A stretch of 64,000 bases of DNA from Lachnospiraceae bacterium (GTDB lineage: Bacteria > Bacillota > Clostridia > Lachnospirales > Lachnospiraceae), in the NCBI GenBank assembly GCA_016286035.1, contig JAEERY010000016.1:1-64000 (forward strand), in the 5' to 3' direction. A program made the position numbers and the translations under genes. Positions 33,459 to 43,278 of this stretch are shown here, one piece after another; position 1 is the first letter of the stretch, and every line of letters begins with the position of its first letter. The notes under the pieces are model-generated. The model was not told the origin of the DNA and searched no databases. It saw only the letters and a program-made list of their open reading frames with translations.

Positions 33459-34946
33459 ATGAAAATAGGATTTGACAATGAAAAATATCTGAAGATGCAG
33501 TCAGAGCATATCAGGGAAAGGATAAAGCAGTTTGATAACAAACTCTATCTGGAGTTTGGAGGAAAGCTTTTTGATGACTATCATGCATCAAGGGTATTAC
33601 CCGGATTTGAGCCTGACAGTAAATTAAAGATGCTTATGCAGCTTAAAGAGCAGGCTGAGATCGTCATAGTCATAAATGCGGCAGATATAGAGGGAAACAA
33701 GATCAGAGGAGACTACGGGATCACATACGATGAGGATGTGTTAAGACTCATGGATGCATTTCAGGGCAGAGGACTCTATGTTGGAAGTGTATGTGTGACC
33801 AGATATGCAGGCCAGAAAGCTGCTGATAAGTTCATGGACAGACTTCATGAACTCGGAGTAAAGACATATAAGCATTACAACATAGAAGGATATCCCAGTG
33901 ATGTGAATACCATAGTGAGCGAAGAGGGACTTGGTAAGAATGACTATATCGAGACCACCAAGCCGCTTGTGGTAGTAACGGCACCCGGACCCGGAAGCGG
34001 AAAGATGGCAACCTGTCTGTCACAGCTCTATCATGAGCATAAGAGAGGCATAAAGGCCGGATATGCGAAGTTTGAGACATTCCCCATATGGAATCTTCCT
34101 CTTAAGCATCCCGTAAATGTGGCATATGAGGCTGCGACCGCGGATCTGAATGATGTTAACATGATCGATCCCTTCCACCTGGAGGCTTACGGAGAGACCA
34201 CAGTCAATTACAACAGGGATGTAGAGATATTCCCCGTACTGAATGCCATATTTGAGAGCATTTTAGGAACAAGTCCTTACAAGTCGCCTACAGACATGGG
34301 TGTAAACATGGCCGGAAACTGTATCATCAATGATGATATATGCAGACAGTCATCAGATCAGGAGATAATAAGAAGATACTACAAATGTCTTTATGATAAA
34401 AAATGCGGTAAGGATGTCAAGGATATCCAGTACAAGCTTGAGCTTTTAATGAAGCAGTCCTCTCTGACGGTAGAGGACCGTGTCGTTGTGAATGCGGCAC
34501 TGGAGAGAGAAGAAAAGACGGGGCATCCCGCTGCGAGCATAGAACTTCCCGACGGAACAGTCGTTACGGGAAAGACAACGGATCTGCTCGGTGCATCGGC
34601 AGCAGTTCTTTTAAATGCCATAAAGGAGTTGTGCGGACTTGATCATAAGCTTCATCTTGTAAGTCCCGAAGCTATAGAGCCCATACAGAAATTAAAGATA
34701 GGATATCTGGGAAGTCAGAATCCACGTCTTCATACAGATGAGATACTGATAGCCCTTTCAATATCGGCAGCAACAGATGCAAATGCTAAACTCGCACTTG
34801 AGCAGTTGCCGAAGCTTAGAGGATGCGATGCGCATTCTTCAGTAATGCTCTCATCAGTAGATGAGCAGACATTTAAAAGGCTTGGAATGTATCTGACCTG
34901 TGAGCCCAAGTATGAGGCAGACAACAAGAAGTATCACAAGCATTGA
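33459..34946 (+). CDS. DUF1846 domain-containing protein
   Basis: A 495-residue cytoplasmic protein matching DUF1846 along its full length: KIGFDNEKYLKMQSEHI at the start, RVLPGFEPDSKLKML, TAPGPGSGKMATCLSQLYHE and GVNMAGNCIINDD. The family is widespread in anaerobic Firmicutes, with a known structure but no established function. The APGPGSGK segment looks like a nucleotide- or phosphate-binding loop. Monocistronic, with its own promoter and a strong terminator. Confidence 0.93.
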   Translation: MKIGFDNEKYLKMQSEHIRERIKQFDNKLYLEFGGKLFDDYHASRVLPGFEPDSKLKMLMQLKEQAEIVIVINAADIEGNKIRGDYGITYDEDVLRLMDAFQGRGLYVGSVCVTRYAGQKAADKFMDRLHELGVKTYKHYNIEGYPSDVNTIVSEEGLGKNDYIETTKPLVVVTAPGPGSGKMATCLSQLYHEHKRGIKAGYAKFETFPIWNLPLKHPVNVAYEAATADLNDVNMIDPFHLEAYGETTVNYNRDVEIFPVLNAIFESILGTSPYKSPTDMGVNMAGNCIINDDICRQSSDQEIIRRYYKCLYDKKCGKDVKDIQYKLELLMKQSSLTVEDRVVVNAALEREEKTGHPAASIELPDGTVVTGKTTDLLGASAAVLLNAIKELCGLDHKLHLVSPEAIEPIQKLKIGYLGSQNPRLHTDEILIALSISAATDANAKLALEQLPKLRGCDAHSSVMLSSVDEQTFKRLGMYLTCEPKYEADNKKYHKH

Positions 34947-34954
34947 TCTTTCAT

Positions 34955-34992
34955 GACTCCCGAGAGTGTTTACATGTCGGGAGTCTTTTTTT
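34955..34992 (+). terminator. Terminator of the DUF1846 gene
   Basis: A perfect 9-bp stem GACTCCCGA / TCGGGAGTC with a 13-base loop is followed by seven T. Confidence 0.93.
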
Positions 34993-35067
34993 GCAACTTA
35001 CCATCGGATTTATTACCTGTTACTTATAAAGCATTTACTTTACAGAGAGAATGAGTAGAATGATATC

Positions 35068-35520
35068 ATGAAGATACGGATTGAGCTTGATGACAGCTTA
35101 CAGGAGCAGGAGATCATAATCAGAGCACCGGAGCTGACACCTGAGATATCACAACTGCAGAAGCTTATCGGCGATGCCACAAAGGCAACAAAATCGTTGG
35201 AGTTTTATAAAGGTGATACAAGAGTGTATATATCAACAGAAGAGGTTCTGTTTTTTGAGACTGATGAAAAGGGGATCAGTGCTCATACAGGTAATGACCG
35301 CTACGAGATAAGATACAAGCTCTACGAACTTGAGCAGATGCTTCCGTCATACTTTATGAGAGTATCCAAGTCGACAATACTCAACATAAGAGAGATCTTT
35401 ACGATCGACAGAAGCTTATATGCATCAAGCGTTGTTTCATTCAGAGACACGCACAAGCAGGTATTCGTATCGAGACACTATTACAAGACTTTGACAGAGA
35501 GATTGGAAAGCAAAGCATAA
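35068..35520 (+). CDS. LytTR-type DNA-binding regulator
   Basis: A 150-residue protein. The N-terminal 45 residues (IRIELDDSLQEQEIIIRAPEL) form a short domain seen in stand-alone LytTR regulators. Residues 50-148 are the LytTR DNA-binding domain (VYISTEEVLFFETDEKGISAHT, YFMRVSKSTILNIREI). There is no receiver domain, so it is not a classical response regulator. The next gene encodes a LiaF-like membrane protein 47 bases downstream. This pair is common in Firmicutes, where the membrane protein is thought to control or be controlled by the LytTR factor. Confidence 0.92.
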   Translation: MKIRIELDDSLQEQEIIIRAPELTPEISQLQKLIGDATKATKSLEFYKGDTRVYISTEEVLFFETDEKGISAHTGNDRYEIRYKLYELEQMLPSYFMRVSKSTILNIREIFTIDRSLYASSVVSFRDTHKQVFVSRHYYKTLTERLESKA

Positions 35521-35567
35521 TGGTGCATGGGTCTGTAAAAGGAGGAAATCCAAGGAGGTAAGTTTTT

Positions 35568-36278
35568 ATGAAACAGGGAAAGAATATTGCATGGGGAATT
35601 ATATTTATAATAGCCGCTGTGATGGTACTGTTAAACGGATTTAACATAACCATCGGTTTTCCTATCTGGAAGGTATTGATATCCATATTTCTGGTTATGT
35701 GGCTTAAGCATGGTTTGGAGCAGAAGGACTGGGCGAGCATCATCTTCCCGATAGTATTTCTTGTATGCGCATGGATAGATGATCTTGGTATATCCAAAGC
35801 AACCGTCTTCTTCGCAGCATTTTTGGCAGTTATCGGTCTTTCGTTTTTGTCGGGGGGCAGGAACAGGATGTTTAAAAAAGATGATCTGGAGCGCATAGAA
35901 GACAAGAGCATGGGTTCATCCGATGACGGAACAGCAAATTCAAACGACAATGTATTCTCGTTTTCAACTTCATTCGGTTCAGGTGTTAAGTATGTAAAGG
36001 CTGATAACTTCTCTGAAGGAAAGGTCAGCTGTTCATTCGGCGAAGCAAAGATCTATTTTGATGATGCACAGATTCACAACGACGAAGCATACGTCTATGT
36101 AAACAACAGTTTCGGTACGGTAAATCTGTATGTGCCCAAGGAGTGGTATGTTACAAATGAAGCCGGAGTTATGTTTGGCGGAGTTGAAGAGAGAAACAGG
36201 AGCATCACAACCGGAAGTCCCAAGTTAAGGATAGTAGGAAGCGTAAAATTCGGATGTGTTGCTGTTACATACATCTAA
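35568..36278 (+). CDS. LiaF-like membrane protein (cell wall-active antibiotic response domain)
   Basis: A 236-residue protein with a strong AAGGAGG site. Four hydrophobic segments (about 5-26, 28-48, 55-74, 75-95) form the LiaI/LiaF-type membrane region. An asparagine/serine-rich linker leads to a C-terminal beta-helix-like domain (KVSCSFGEAKIYFDDAQI, VNNSFGTVNLYVPKEW), which matches the DUF2154 family. LiaF in Bacillus inhibits the LiaRS envelope-stress system. Here the partner is probably the LytTR regulator just upstream. Confidence 0.88.
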   Translation: MKQGKNIAWGIIFIIAAVMVLLNGFNITIGFPIWKVLISIFLVMWLKHGLEQKDWASIIFPIVFLVCAWIDDLGISKATVFFAAFLAVIGLSFLSGGRNRMFKKDDLERIEDKSMGSSDDGTANSNDNVFSFSTSFGSGVKYVKADNFSEGKVSCSFGEAKIYFDDAQIHNDEAYVYVNNSFGTVNLYVPKEWYVTNEAGVMFGGVEERNRSITTGSPKLRIVGSVKFGCVAVTYI

Positions 36279-36296
36279 AAGATTAGCAATCTTACA

Positions 36297-36332
36297 GGTC
36301 GCGCCTTTAAAGGGGGAGGGTGCGGCCTTTTT
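36297..36332 (+). terminator. Terminator of the LytTR-LiaF-like operon
   Basis: A 9-bp stem GGTCGCGCC / GGTGCGGCC (two G-T pairs) with a 13-base purine-rich loop, followed by TTTTTC and more T. Confidence 0.8.
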
Positions 36333-36374
36333 CTTTTTAGTAAATAATTCGGGGAAAAATATAGAGTTTGTCCA

Positions 36375-36403
36375 TTGTTAAGCGTCATATATGCTGATAA
36401 AAT
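36375..36403 (+). promoter_or_regulatory. Promoter of the FtsX-type ABC operon
   Basis: TTGTTA (36375-36380) and TAAAAT (36398-36403) are spaced by 17 bp, with an extended TG at 36395-36396. It would drive the five genes to 44187. Confidence 0.65.
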
Positions 36404-36430
36404 GTTTTTCAGTACGTCTACAATGGGATA

Positions 36431-37435
36431 ATGGGAAGTATGAACTACAGAAGATTTATTATTTTAATTCTCATATGTGCAATTCTTTTGACCGGATGCG
36501 GAAACAAGGCATACAAGTCGATCACTGATATTTCCAGAACCATGTATCAGAAAAAAGAATATCAGATCACTCCCGTGCAAAAAGGAGATCTTGAACCGAT
36601 CCTTAAGCTCAAACTGGCAAGGCAGGAAACTGAAAAGATAAGCTACAGTGTTGATGAGAGCGATCTGGAAATGGAAGAGATCTTAGTCAGTATCGGTGAT
36701 CATGTAAGTGCAGGTCAGATGCTTATCACATTCAAATCCGAAGATATCAAAAAGAATATAGAAAAATACAGTTCGGAACTGACAAAAAAGCAGCTTCTTT
36801 TGGATCATTACAAGCGTATGTACAATGTCGATTATGCCGACAGGGATGAAAAATACGCCGTTATCCTTGAAGAGCTTGAAGATGATGTTGAACTGGCAAA
36901 GCTGTATCTTGCCGAGGAGCAGGAAAGATTTGATAAGTGCCAGATCAAGGCGGAACGCGACGGTATCATATCATTTATCAGCAAAAATATTGTCAGCGGA
37001 ATAGCCGAACCCGGAGAGACTCTTGTTACCCAGATCTGCGGTCAGACTCAGTATACAGCCAATACAAAGGACAGTTTCGCTTTTAATATCGGTGATGTTT
37101 ATGAAGCTCAGACCCAGGATGCGGACTATGAGATGGAAGTTGTAGATGTGATTGATGAAAGCGATTTCAGCAGGACCATAGTCTTTGTTCCCAGGGATGA
37201 TTCTGTTGAGATCACAGAAGATATAACAATGGACATAAAGAAAGGAAAGCTTTCTGATTGTGTCTATGTTCCAAAGCTTGTCGTTTATTCGAAGAATGAT
37301 AAAAAGTTCGTATATGTCGTAAAAGAGGACGGATTTTTAGAGGGGCGCTTTGTAGAAACGGGTGAAGAGATCGATGACTGGGTAGTCATTAAGAGCGGAC
37401 TTGACGGAACGGAAGAGGTAGCGTTTACAGAATGA
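36431..37435 (+). CDS. Lipoprotein periplasmic-adaptor-like subunit of ABC exporter (HlyD/MacA-like)
   Basis: 334 residues with a lipoprotein signal (LILICAILLTGCG, lipidated Cys near residue 23). The body follows the membrane-fusion layout: a lipoyl-like half (SIGDHVSAGQMLITFKSEDI), a coiled-coil hairpin (about 105-165), the second lipoyl half (AERDGIISFISKNIVSGIAEPGETL), then beta-barrel and membrane-proximal domains. In Gram-positives such adaptors sit on the outer face of MacB-type permeases. Start ATG 36431 or ATG 36440 cannot be separated because neither has a clear ribosome site. The stop overlaps the next start by four bases (ATGA). Confidence 0.85.
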   Translation: MGSMNYRRFIILILICAILLTGCGNKAYKSITDISRTMYQKKEYQITPVQKGDLEPILKLKLARQETEKISYSVDESDLEMEEILVSIGDHVSAGQMLITFKSEDIKKNIEKYSSELTKKQLLLDHYKRMYNVDYADRDEKYAVILEELEDDVELAKLYLAEEQERFDKCQIKAERDGIISFISKNIVSGIAEPGETLVTQICGQTQYTANTKDSFAFNIGDVYEAQTQDADYEMEVVDVIDESDFSRTIVFVPRDDSVEITEDITMDIKKGKLSDCVYVPKLVVYSKNDKKFVYVVKEDGFLEGRFVETGEEIDDWVVIKSGLDGTEEVAFTE

Positions 37436-39711
37436 GAAGATTTGGCGGATTGATCAGGACAACTTCATTAATACTCACTCTTTCCTTACTCCTTAGCGGT
37501 TGTGCCCAGGAGAGGGAGGTTCCTGTTTTGGAGGAACCCGTTACGGAGAGAGAGCTGTTCAGACCTGTCACACGTATGGATGTCGGTGAGTTAAAGGTAA
37601 GCATAGGAAATGTGACTCCCATGCCTTACTGTCATTATTTTGAAAGACAGACTATCATCGATGAGATCAACTGTACCGTCGGTCAGTATGTCAACAAAGG
37701 AGACGTACTTGTAACAGCCGATACCGAGTCAATGAAAGAGGAACTCGTGGAGATGCAGGCATCATTAAAGCTGCTTGTTGATGAACATGCCGCAAAGGAG
37801 CCTTTGCATGATCTGAATATAAAAATACTCAGTTCAAAACGTCAGGAGTGCCTTTACAGATATGATGAAGAGGGCGCATCGCAGTATACCACCGAGATAA
37901 AAAAGACAGAAGAGGATCATACATACGATGAAGAACTCTATGCCTACATGGTGGATTATTACCAGTCAGAGATAGCAAAGCTTGAAAAGAGCATAAATGA
38001 AAAGACGATAAAGGCAAAAGTATCGGGATATGTAACTTACATAAAGGATACTTCAAAGGGAAGTACTGCCAAGAACGAAGAAGCGATAGTGATAGTAAGT
38101 GATTTTGATGACCTTTATATAGAGGTTCCGGATATCACGACAGCGACAAACACATACGGCAAGTACGAAGTAAAGTATGCCATCATTAAAGGCAATGAAG
38201 TTCCCATCGAAGAGATGGAGTATTCATCAAAGGAACAGGTATATGCAAAATCACAGGGTAACTATCCATGTGTCAGATATAAAACACTGACGCCTCAGGA
38301 TCTTAAGATCGGAGAGACAGTGATACTGTGCTTTGTAAGAAGAGACAGGCAGGATGTCCTCACAGTGGGATACGATTCATCAAATTCGGATGAAAACGGT
38401 ATTTATGTTTATGTTAAAAAAGATGACGGAAGTCTGGAAAAAAGATATATAGAGATCGGCATCACAGATGATTACTATTATGAAGTCTTAAGCGGTCTTG
38501 AAGAGGGCGAGGAGGTTTTATACACCCAGGAATCGGTAGCTCCCGTATCATATGAGGAATATACGGTAGTGACGGGAACACAAAGAACATCGGTCCTCGG
38601 TTCTAATCTTAAGAAAGCAGAGATAGTCAACACGGCTTATTTCACACCCTGCGACGGAAAGATCGAGAGTCTGAATGCGGATCCCGGACAGGAGGTCCAT
38701 AAGGGTGATGTTTTGGCTGTGATAGACAGCGGAAGCGGAGAAGCCGCGATCAAGGAGATCGAAAATGAGATAAAGCATCTTAACATGGACTATGAGAAAT
38801 ACGTAAAGGATGCGGATAAGAATATAAAAACAATGACTGTACAGGGTCTGCAGCTTCTTACGGTGATCGAGCAGGGCAAGGAATACGGTACCTTAGGTGA
38901 GCATGATGAGGATGCGATCAACTGTCAAAAGGATGTGTTTGATCACCAGGTCAGTATCGCAAAGATTGAAAAGGAAGTAAGAAGGATCGAATACGAAGAT
39001 TCTCTTGCAAGATTAAACAGACAGATATCCAAGATCAAAAAGAACAATAACGGAAGCGGAAAGATCAGCGTTATAGCAAAAGAAGACGGAGTGGTCTCTT
39101 CGCTGTATGTAAAGGAAGGCGATATTGTTAAATACGGAGGAGATAAGTATCTTTTGCTTTCCTGCACCAGATCTGTGGAAGGAATAGGAAGCCTGTCTGT
39201 TGGAAAGGGAAGCGAGATCCCGCCTTTAGGATGTTCGATAGAGATATCCATAAACGAATCGGATGATAAATATACAGGTAAAGCCATAAGCTGCATAGTT
39301 GGAGGAAAAGCTTATGCATTTACCGAGGATGATAAGATAAGACTTTCGGTATGTGAAAGCTCGGGAGTCAGCAACACCAAGTCTGTTTTGTTTGAACTTG
39401 ATGACAAGGAATTCTTTGACAAGGTAAAGATAAAAGACTGTGAACCAAAGATTCAGGTTCTTTATGCGGAAGATCTTGTTATAGTTCCGGGAAGTGTTGT
39501 TTACAAAGAAGAAAACGTAATAACTTCCAAGATGAGATACTTTGTCTGGAAGATAATGGACGGAAAACCCGTCAAACAGTATGTAGTAAAGGGAAGTACA
39601 TACGGTATCGGTGATGAAGCCAGCGTTGTTATCCTTCGCGGCTTAGAGCCGGGTGATGTGCTTGCAAAGGAATCAAGTGCGGCAAAGGCAGCCGGTAACG
39701 AGGAGCAGTAA
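37432..39711 (+). CDS. Tandem (double) adaptor lipoprotein of ABC exporter
   Basis: A 759-residue lipoprotein (signal LSLLLSGCA, lipidated Cys near residue 24), about twice the length of a normal adaptor. Two adaptor units can be read in one chain. Unit 1 has INCTVGQYVNKGDVLVTAD, a coiled coil, IKAKVSGYVTYIKDTSKG, and a beta-barrel to about residue 380. Unit 2 has ESLNADPGQEVHKGDVLAVID, a coiled coil at about 440-530, SVIAKEDGVVSSLYVKEGDIV and a C-terminal domain ending in RGLEPGDVL. Fusion or duplication of adaptors is unusual. Together with the preceding adaptor the operon supplies three adaptor modules for one permease. Confidence 0.85.
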   Translation: MRRFGGLIRTTSLILTLSLLLSGCAQEREVPVLEEPVTERELFRPVTRMDVGELKVSIGNVTPMPYCHYFERQTIIDEINCTVGQYVNKGDVLVTADTESMKEELVEMQASLKLLVDEHAAKEPLHDLNIKILSSKRQECLYRYDEEGASQYTTEIKKTEEDHTYDEELYAYMVDYYQSEIAKLEKSINEKTIKAKVSGYVTYIKDTSKGSTAKNEEAIVIVSDFDDLYIEVPDITTATNTYGKYEVKYAIIKGNEVPIEEMEYSSKEQVYAKSQGNYPCVRYKTLTPQDLKIGETVILCFVRRDRQDVLTVGYDSSNSDENGIYVYVKKDDGSLEKRYIEIGITDDYYYEVLSGLEEGEEVLYTQESVAPVSYEEYTVVTGTQRTSVLGSNLKKAEIVNTAYFTPCDGKIESLNADPGQEVHKGDVLAVIDSGSGEAAIKEIENEIKHLNMDYEKYVKDADKNIKTMTVQGLQLLTVIEQGKEYGTLGEHDEDAINCQKDVFDHQVSIAKIEKEVRRIEYEDSLARLNRQISKIKKNNNGSGKISVIAKEDGVVSSLYVKEGDIVKYGGDKYLLLSCTRSVEGIGSLSVGKGSEIPPLGCSIEISINESDDKYTGKAISCIVGGKAYAFTEDDKIRLSVCESSGVSNTKSVLFELDDKEFFDKVKIKDCEPKIQVLYAEDLVIVPGSVVYKEENVITSKMRYFVWKIMDGKPVKQYVVKGSTYGIGDEASVVILRGLEPGDVLAKESSAAKAAGNEEQ

Positions 39712-39718
39712 GCAATAG

Positions 39719-42565
39719 ATGTTAAATTTTATCAGATACAAGATCACAAATAAAAAGCTATTGAACTGCAGCCTTCTTGTGGGTGTGATAATGCTGGCCG
39801 GTTTCTTATGCGTTTACCCTATGTTCAGAGAAGGAAGTTTAAACCGTCTGATACAGACAATGTTTGTGGAACAGGCAAAAGAGACCAGAGAGTACCCATG
39901 CGCCATCTATTATACTGGTAGTGTATCCAACGATCGGTTTGAATCCGTGGATAAGATATGCGAAGAGATGGACGGTATAGAGAAAAAGTGGGCCAAAGGT
40001 CTTACATGTCCTAAACTTAACAGTCAGCGGATCCTTTATGTCAAGACAGGAAATGCTGATACAACTTTCGGCTCAAAATCAAGAGTTGTATCAATAGGTA
40101 CTATCCCGAATCTGTATGATTATGCTGATCTTTTGTATGGTGTAAAGGCTGAGGATGCGGCAAACAGTACCAACGATATGGTCAAGGAGGCTTTAGCCGG
40201 TGGCGCTTATCCGTGTGTGATCTCACAGTCTGTTATGGACAGATACGGGCTTGTTGTCGGGGAGACTCTTTCATTTAAGTTTAAGATGTACAGCGGAGCC
40301 GATACGGCAAGCTTTATCGTAACGGGTATCGTAGAAGAAAAGGAAGACGATAATTACTTCTGGCATAACCGTTTAGAGGATTACAAGGATCTTCTTATAC
40401 TGCCTTATGATGTATACGATGATGTTGTAAGGAAAAATGAGATCAATGAGACCTTTTACGATCTGGCCGTTATGTATGATTACACATATATAAACAGTGT
40501 AAATGCGATATCTTACAGAGGATTTTTGAAATGGCTCAATAATGAAGACAAGGCTGTAAAGAACAACTTCAGCAACATCCTCGGATCATATCTTATACAG
40601 GAAAAGAGCATAAGCCTCATACTTTTCGCATTTGAGCTGCCGATCGTGGCTTTGATGCTTCTGTTCCTTTACATGATATCCAGCAGGATCCTTGAAATGG
40701 AGACCACCGAGATAGCAATGTTAAAGAGCCGAGGCGTATCAAGAATAAAGATCATCGGTGTTTATGTTTTACAGTCATCGATAATCGCTTTGATAGGCTG
40801 CCTTATCGGACTGCCTGTCGGATATGCGATGTGTAAGATGGCGGCATCAACAAATGCATTCCTTTCATTCTCGATAAAGGATGTCAGCATATATGAACCG
40901 GTTGTAAGTATGATCCTTTTTGTGATATTGGCATTTGTACTTGCGGTGCTCTTTATGACACTGCCTGTAATAGGCCTGTCAAAACTTACTATCACAGAAA
41001 GAAAAGGATTAAGGATATCATCTTCAGGTACTCCTCTGTGGCAAAAGTATTTCTTTGATATCGCTCTCCTTATAGTTTCTGGATATCTTTTATATAACTA
41101 TTACAAACAGAAAGATGCAATGGCGGTTCAGATCATATCGGGAGGAGCGGTCGATCCTGTCATCTTCCTTGATTCGAGTCTGTTTATCTTGGCATGCGGA
41201 CTTTTGTTTTTAAGACTGACCGGCTATCTTGTAAGGCTGATATATCATATCGGGAAAAAGAAATGGAAACCTGCGGGATATGTTGCGTTTTTACAGATCA
41301 TAAGAAATGCCAAAAGGCAGGGATTTATAACGGTATTTCTTGTAATGACCATAGCCATGGGCGTGTTTAATGCAAATCTGGCCCGTACCGTAAATGAGAA
41401 TGTTGAAAAAAGGACAAACTATAACATAGGAACCGACTATGTTATCCAGGAAAGATGGATTTTAACCACTATCAAGCTTCAAAGCGGAGAGTTTACCTGG
41501 AAATACAAGGAACCCGATTACGAGAGATTTAAACTCTCACAAGACTACGGTATAGAGAGTCTGACAAAAGTGATGATAGACGAGAGCACTGATATAAAGG
41601 TCGGTGACAAGCTTGAAGTCGGAAACATGTTAATGGCCATAAGCACCAAGGAGTTTGGTGAAACTGCTGTTCTGGAAGGAAATGTGAATGATGAGCACTG
41701 GTTTAATTACCTGAATGCTTTAGGCAGGACACCCAAGGGAGTACTGATATCTTCCAATCTGGCTAAAAAATATGATCTTCATGAAGGAGACAGCATACAT
41801 TACCTCCGTTACAGCCCTCTTGATCCAAAGAAAGCCGATCTTGATACATCAGCTGTGATCTGCGGTATAGTTGATGCTTTTCCGGGATATGAGAGTACGG
41901 TCTATGAGACGCAGTCGGATGGAAGCATCGAACCGAGAGAAAGATATCTTATAGTTGCCAACCTGCAGACAGTAATAAACAACAGAAGGATCACTCCTTA
42001 TCAGGTATGGATGAGACTGTCACAAGATGCGGATACCGAAAAGATAGAAGAGGCTTTAAGAGCCAATAAGATTGATATAAAGAGTGTAAGTGACAGATCA
42101 AAGACCATCCAGAATCAGAGAGATTCTTCCATGATACAGATAACAAACGGTATGTTCTCCATAGGATTTATCATATCGCTGTTGATCTGTGCCGCAGGAT
42201 TTTTGATCTACTGGATACTGACGATAAAAGAAAGAGAGATGCTTTACGGAATATATCGTGCAATGGGTATGAGCATGGGAGAGATAGTCACCATGCTTGT
42301 TACCGAGCAGATATTCAGTTCACTGCTTGCCGCACTGTCGGGATTTGCGGTGGGCGGAATCTCGACGCTTTTGTTCACAAAGCTGATATCTATCGTATAT
42401 CTGCCCAGAAGACATAATCTGCCGATAGAGATATTCATCAAGGCACAGGACAGCATAAAGATGATCATCATTATAGGAGCAGCATTTGCCGTATGCTTCT
42501 ATATCATAAGCAGGATACTTAAGAACATGAATATAACCAGTGCACTGAAGATGGGAGAGGATTGA
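39719..42565 (+). CDS. FtsX-like ABC permease
   Basis: A 948-residue membrane protein. An N-terminal helix (LLVGVIMLAGFLCVYPMF) is followed by a large extracytoplasmic domain, three helices around 300-430, a further pair at about 445-500, a second extracytoplasmic domain (about 570-790), and three helices at the C-terminus (FIISLLICAAGFLIYWILTI, LLAALSGFAVGGISTLLF, MIIIIGAAFAVCFYII). Both FtsX segments are present (ETTEIAMLKSRGVSRIKIIGVYV and KEREMLYGIYRAMGMSMGEIV), so one chain holds both halves of a MacB/LolCE-like permease. These systems are mechanotransmitters or exporters of peptides and lipids. It is co-transcribed with the adaptors and two ATPases. Confidence 0.92.
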   Translation: MLNFIRYKITNKKLLNCSLLVGVIMLAGFLCVYPMFREGSLNRLIQTMFVEQAKETREYPCAIYYTGSVSNDRFESVDKICEEMDGIEKKWAKGLTCPKLNSQRILYVKTGNADTTFGSKSRVVSIGTIPNLYDYADLLYGVKAEDAANSTNDMVKEALAGGAYPCVISQSVMDRYGLVVGETLSFKFKMYSGADTASFIVTGIVEEKEDDNYFWHNRLEDYKDLLILPYDVYDDVVRKNEINETFYDLAVMYDYTYINSVNAISYRGFLKWLNNEDKAVKNNFSNILGSYLIQEKSISLILFAFELPIVALMLLFLYMISSRILEMETTEIAMLKSRGVSRIKIIGVYVLQSSIIALIGCLIGLPVGYAMCKMAASTNAFLSFSIKDVSIYEPVVSMILFVILAFVLAVLFMTLPVIGLSKLTITERKGLRISSSGTPLWQKYFFDIALLIVSGYLLYNYYKQKDAMAVQIISGGAVDPVIFLDSSLFILACGLLFLRLTGYLVRLIYHIGKKKWKPAGYVAFLQIIRNAKRQGFITVFLVMTIAMGVFNANLARTVNENVEKRTNYNIGTDYVIQERWILTTIKLQSGEFTWKYKEPDYERFKLSQDYGIESLTKVMIDESTDIKVGDKLEVGNMLMAISTKEFGETAVLEGNVNDEHWFNYLNALGRTPKGVLISSNLAKKYDLHEGDSIHYLRYSPLDPKKADLDTSAVICGIVDAFPGYESTVYETQSDGSIEPRERYLIVANLQTVINNRRITPYQVWMRLSQDADTEKIEEALRANKIDIKSVSDRSKTIQNQRDSSMIQITNGMFSIGFIISLLICAAGFLIYWILTIKEREMLYGIYRAMGMSMGEIVTMLVTEQIFSSLLAALSGFAVGGISTLLFTKLISIVYLPRRHNLPIEIFIKAQDSIKMIIIIGAAFAVCFYIISRILKNMNITSALKMGED

Positions 42566-42566
42566 T

Positions 42567-43268
42567 ATGTCAGAATATATGATTGAGACAAAAAATATCC
42601 ATAAAAGTTTTCCCATAGGCAACAAGGAGACACTGGAAGTTTTAAAGGGTATTGATATCGTTGTACCCAAGGGTAAGCTTACTATACTCAAAGGTCGTTC
42701 CGGCTCGGGAAAGACGACACTTTTAAACATCTTAAGCATGCTTGACGATGCGACCGAAGGGACATTTTTGATCGATGATGAAGATGTGTCAAAAATGGAC
42801 AGTTCGCTGAAAGAGAAATTCAGACGTTACAATATCGGATTTGTATTTCAGTCAGTAGCTCTTGTTCCGATAATGACTGCATACGAGAATGTTGATTTCG
42901 GACTTAAGCTGGCCGAGTACGAGGGCGACAAGGACGAAAGGATAAAGGAAGTACTAGGTATCGTGGGACTCGGAGGCCGTATGAGCCATATGCCTTCTCA
43001 GCTCTCGGGCGGTGAGAGACAGAGAGTAGCCATAGCAAGAGCTGTCGCTCATAAGCCGAAAATCATATTTGCGGATGAGCCTACGGGAGCACTTGATACG
43101 GCAGCAGGTATTGCTGTAATGAAGCTGTTTAGGGAACTCATAGACCGTGAAGGTATCACGATAGTCATGACTACGCATGACCCGAACCTGATGTCTTTGG
43201 GCGATGTGGTCTACAACATGGAAGACGGTATGTGTCAGGATGCAACGATCGTAGAGTCAAATAATTGA
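42567..43268 (+). CDS. ABC ATPase, MacB/LolD type (first)
   Basis: A 233-residue ATPase starting one base after the permease stop. Complete motifs: Walker A GRSGSGKTT, Q-loop FVFQSVALVP, signature LSGGERQRVA, Walker B IIFADEPTGALDT and the H-loop TTHDPN. This is the compact form typical of LolD/MacB partners. It probably pairs as a heterodimer or alternates with the next ATPase on the FtsX permease. Confidence 0.95.
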   Translation: MSEYMIETKNIHKSFPIGNKETLEVLKGIDIVVPKGKLTILKGRSGSGKTTLLNILSMLDDATEGTFLIDDEDVSKMDSSLKEKFRRYNIGFVFQSVALVPIMTAYENVDFGLKLAEYEGDKDERIKEVLGIVGLGGRMSHMPSQLSGGERQRVAIARAVAHKPKIIFADEPTGALDTAAGIAVMKLFRELIDREGITIVMTTHDPNLMSLGDVVYNMEDGMCQDATIVESNN

Positions 43269-43278
43269 TGAGGTATAT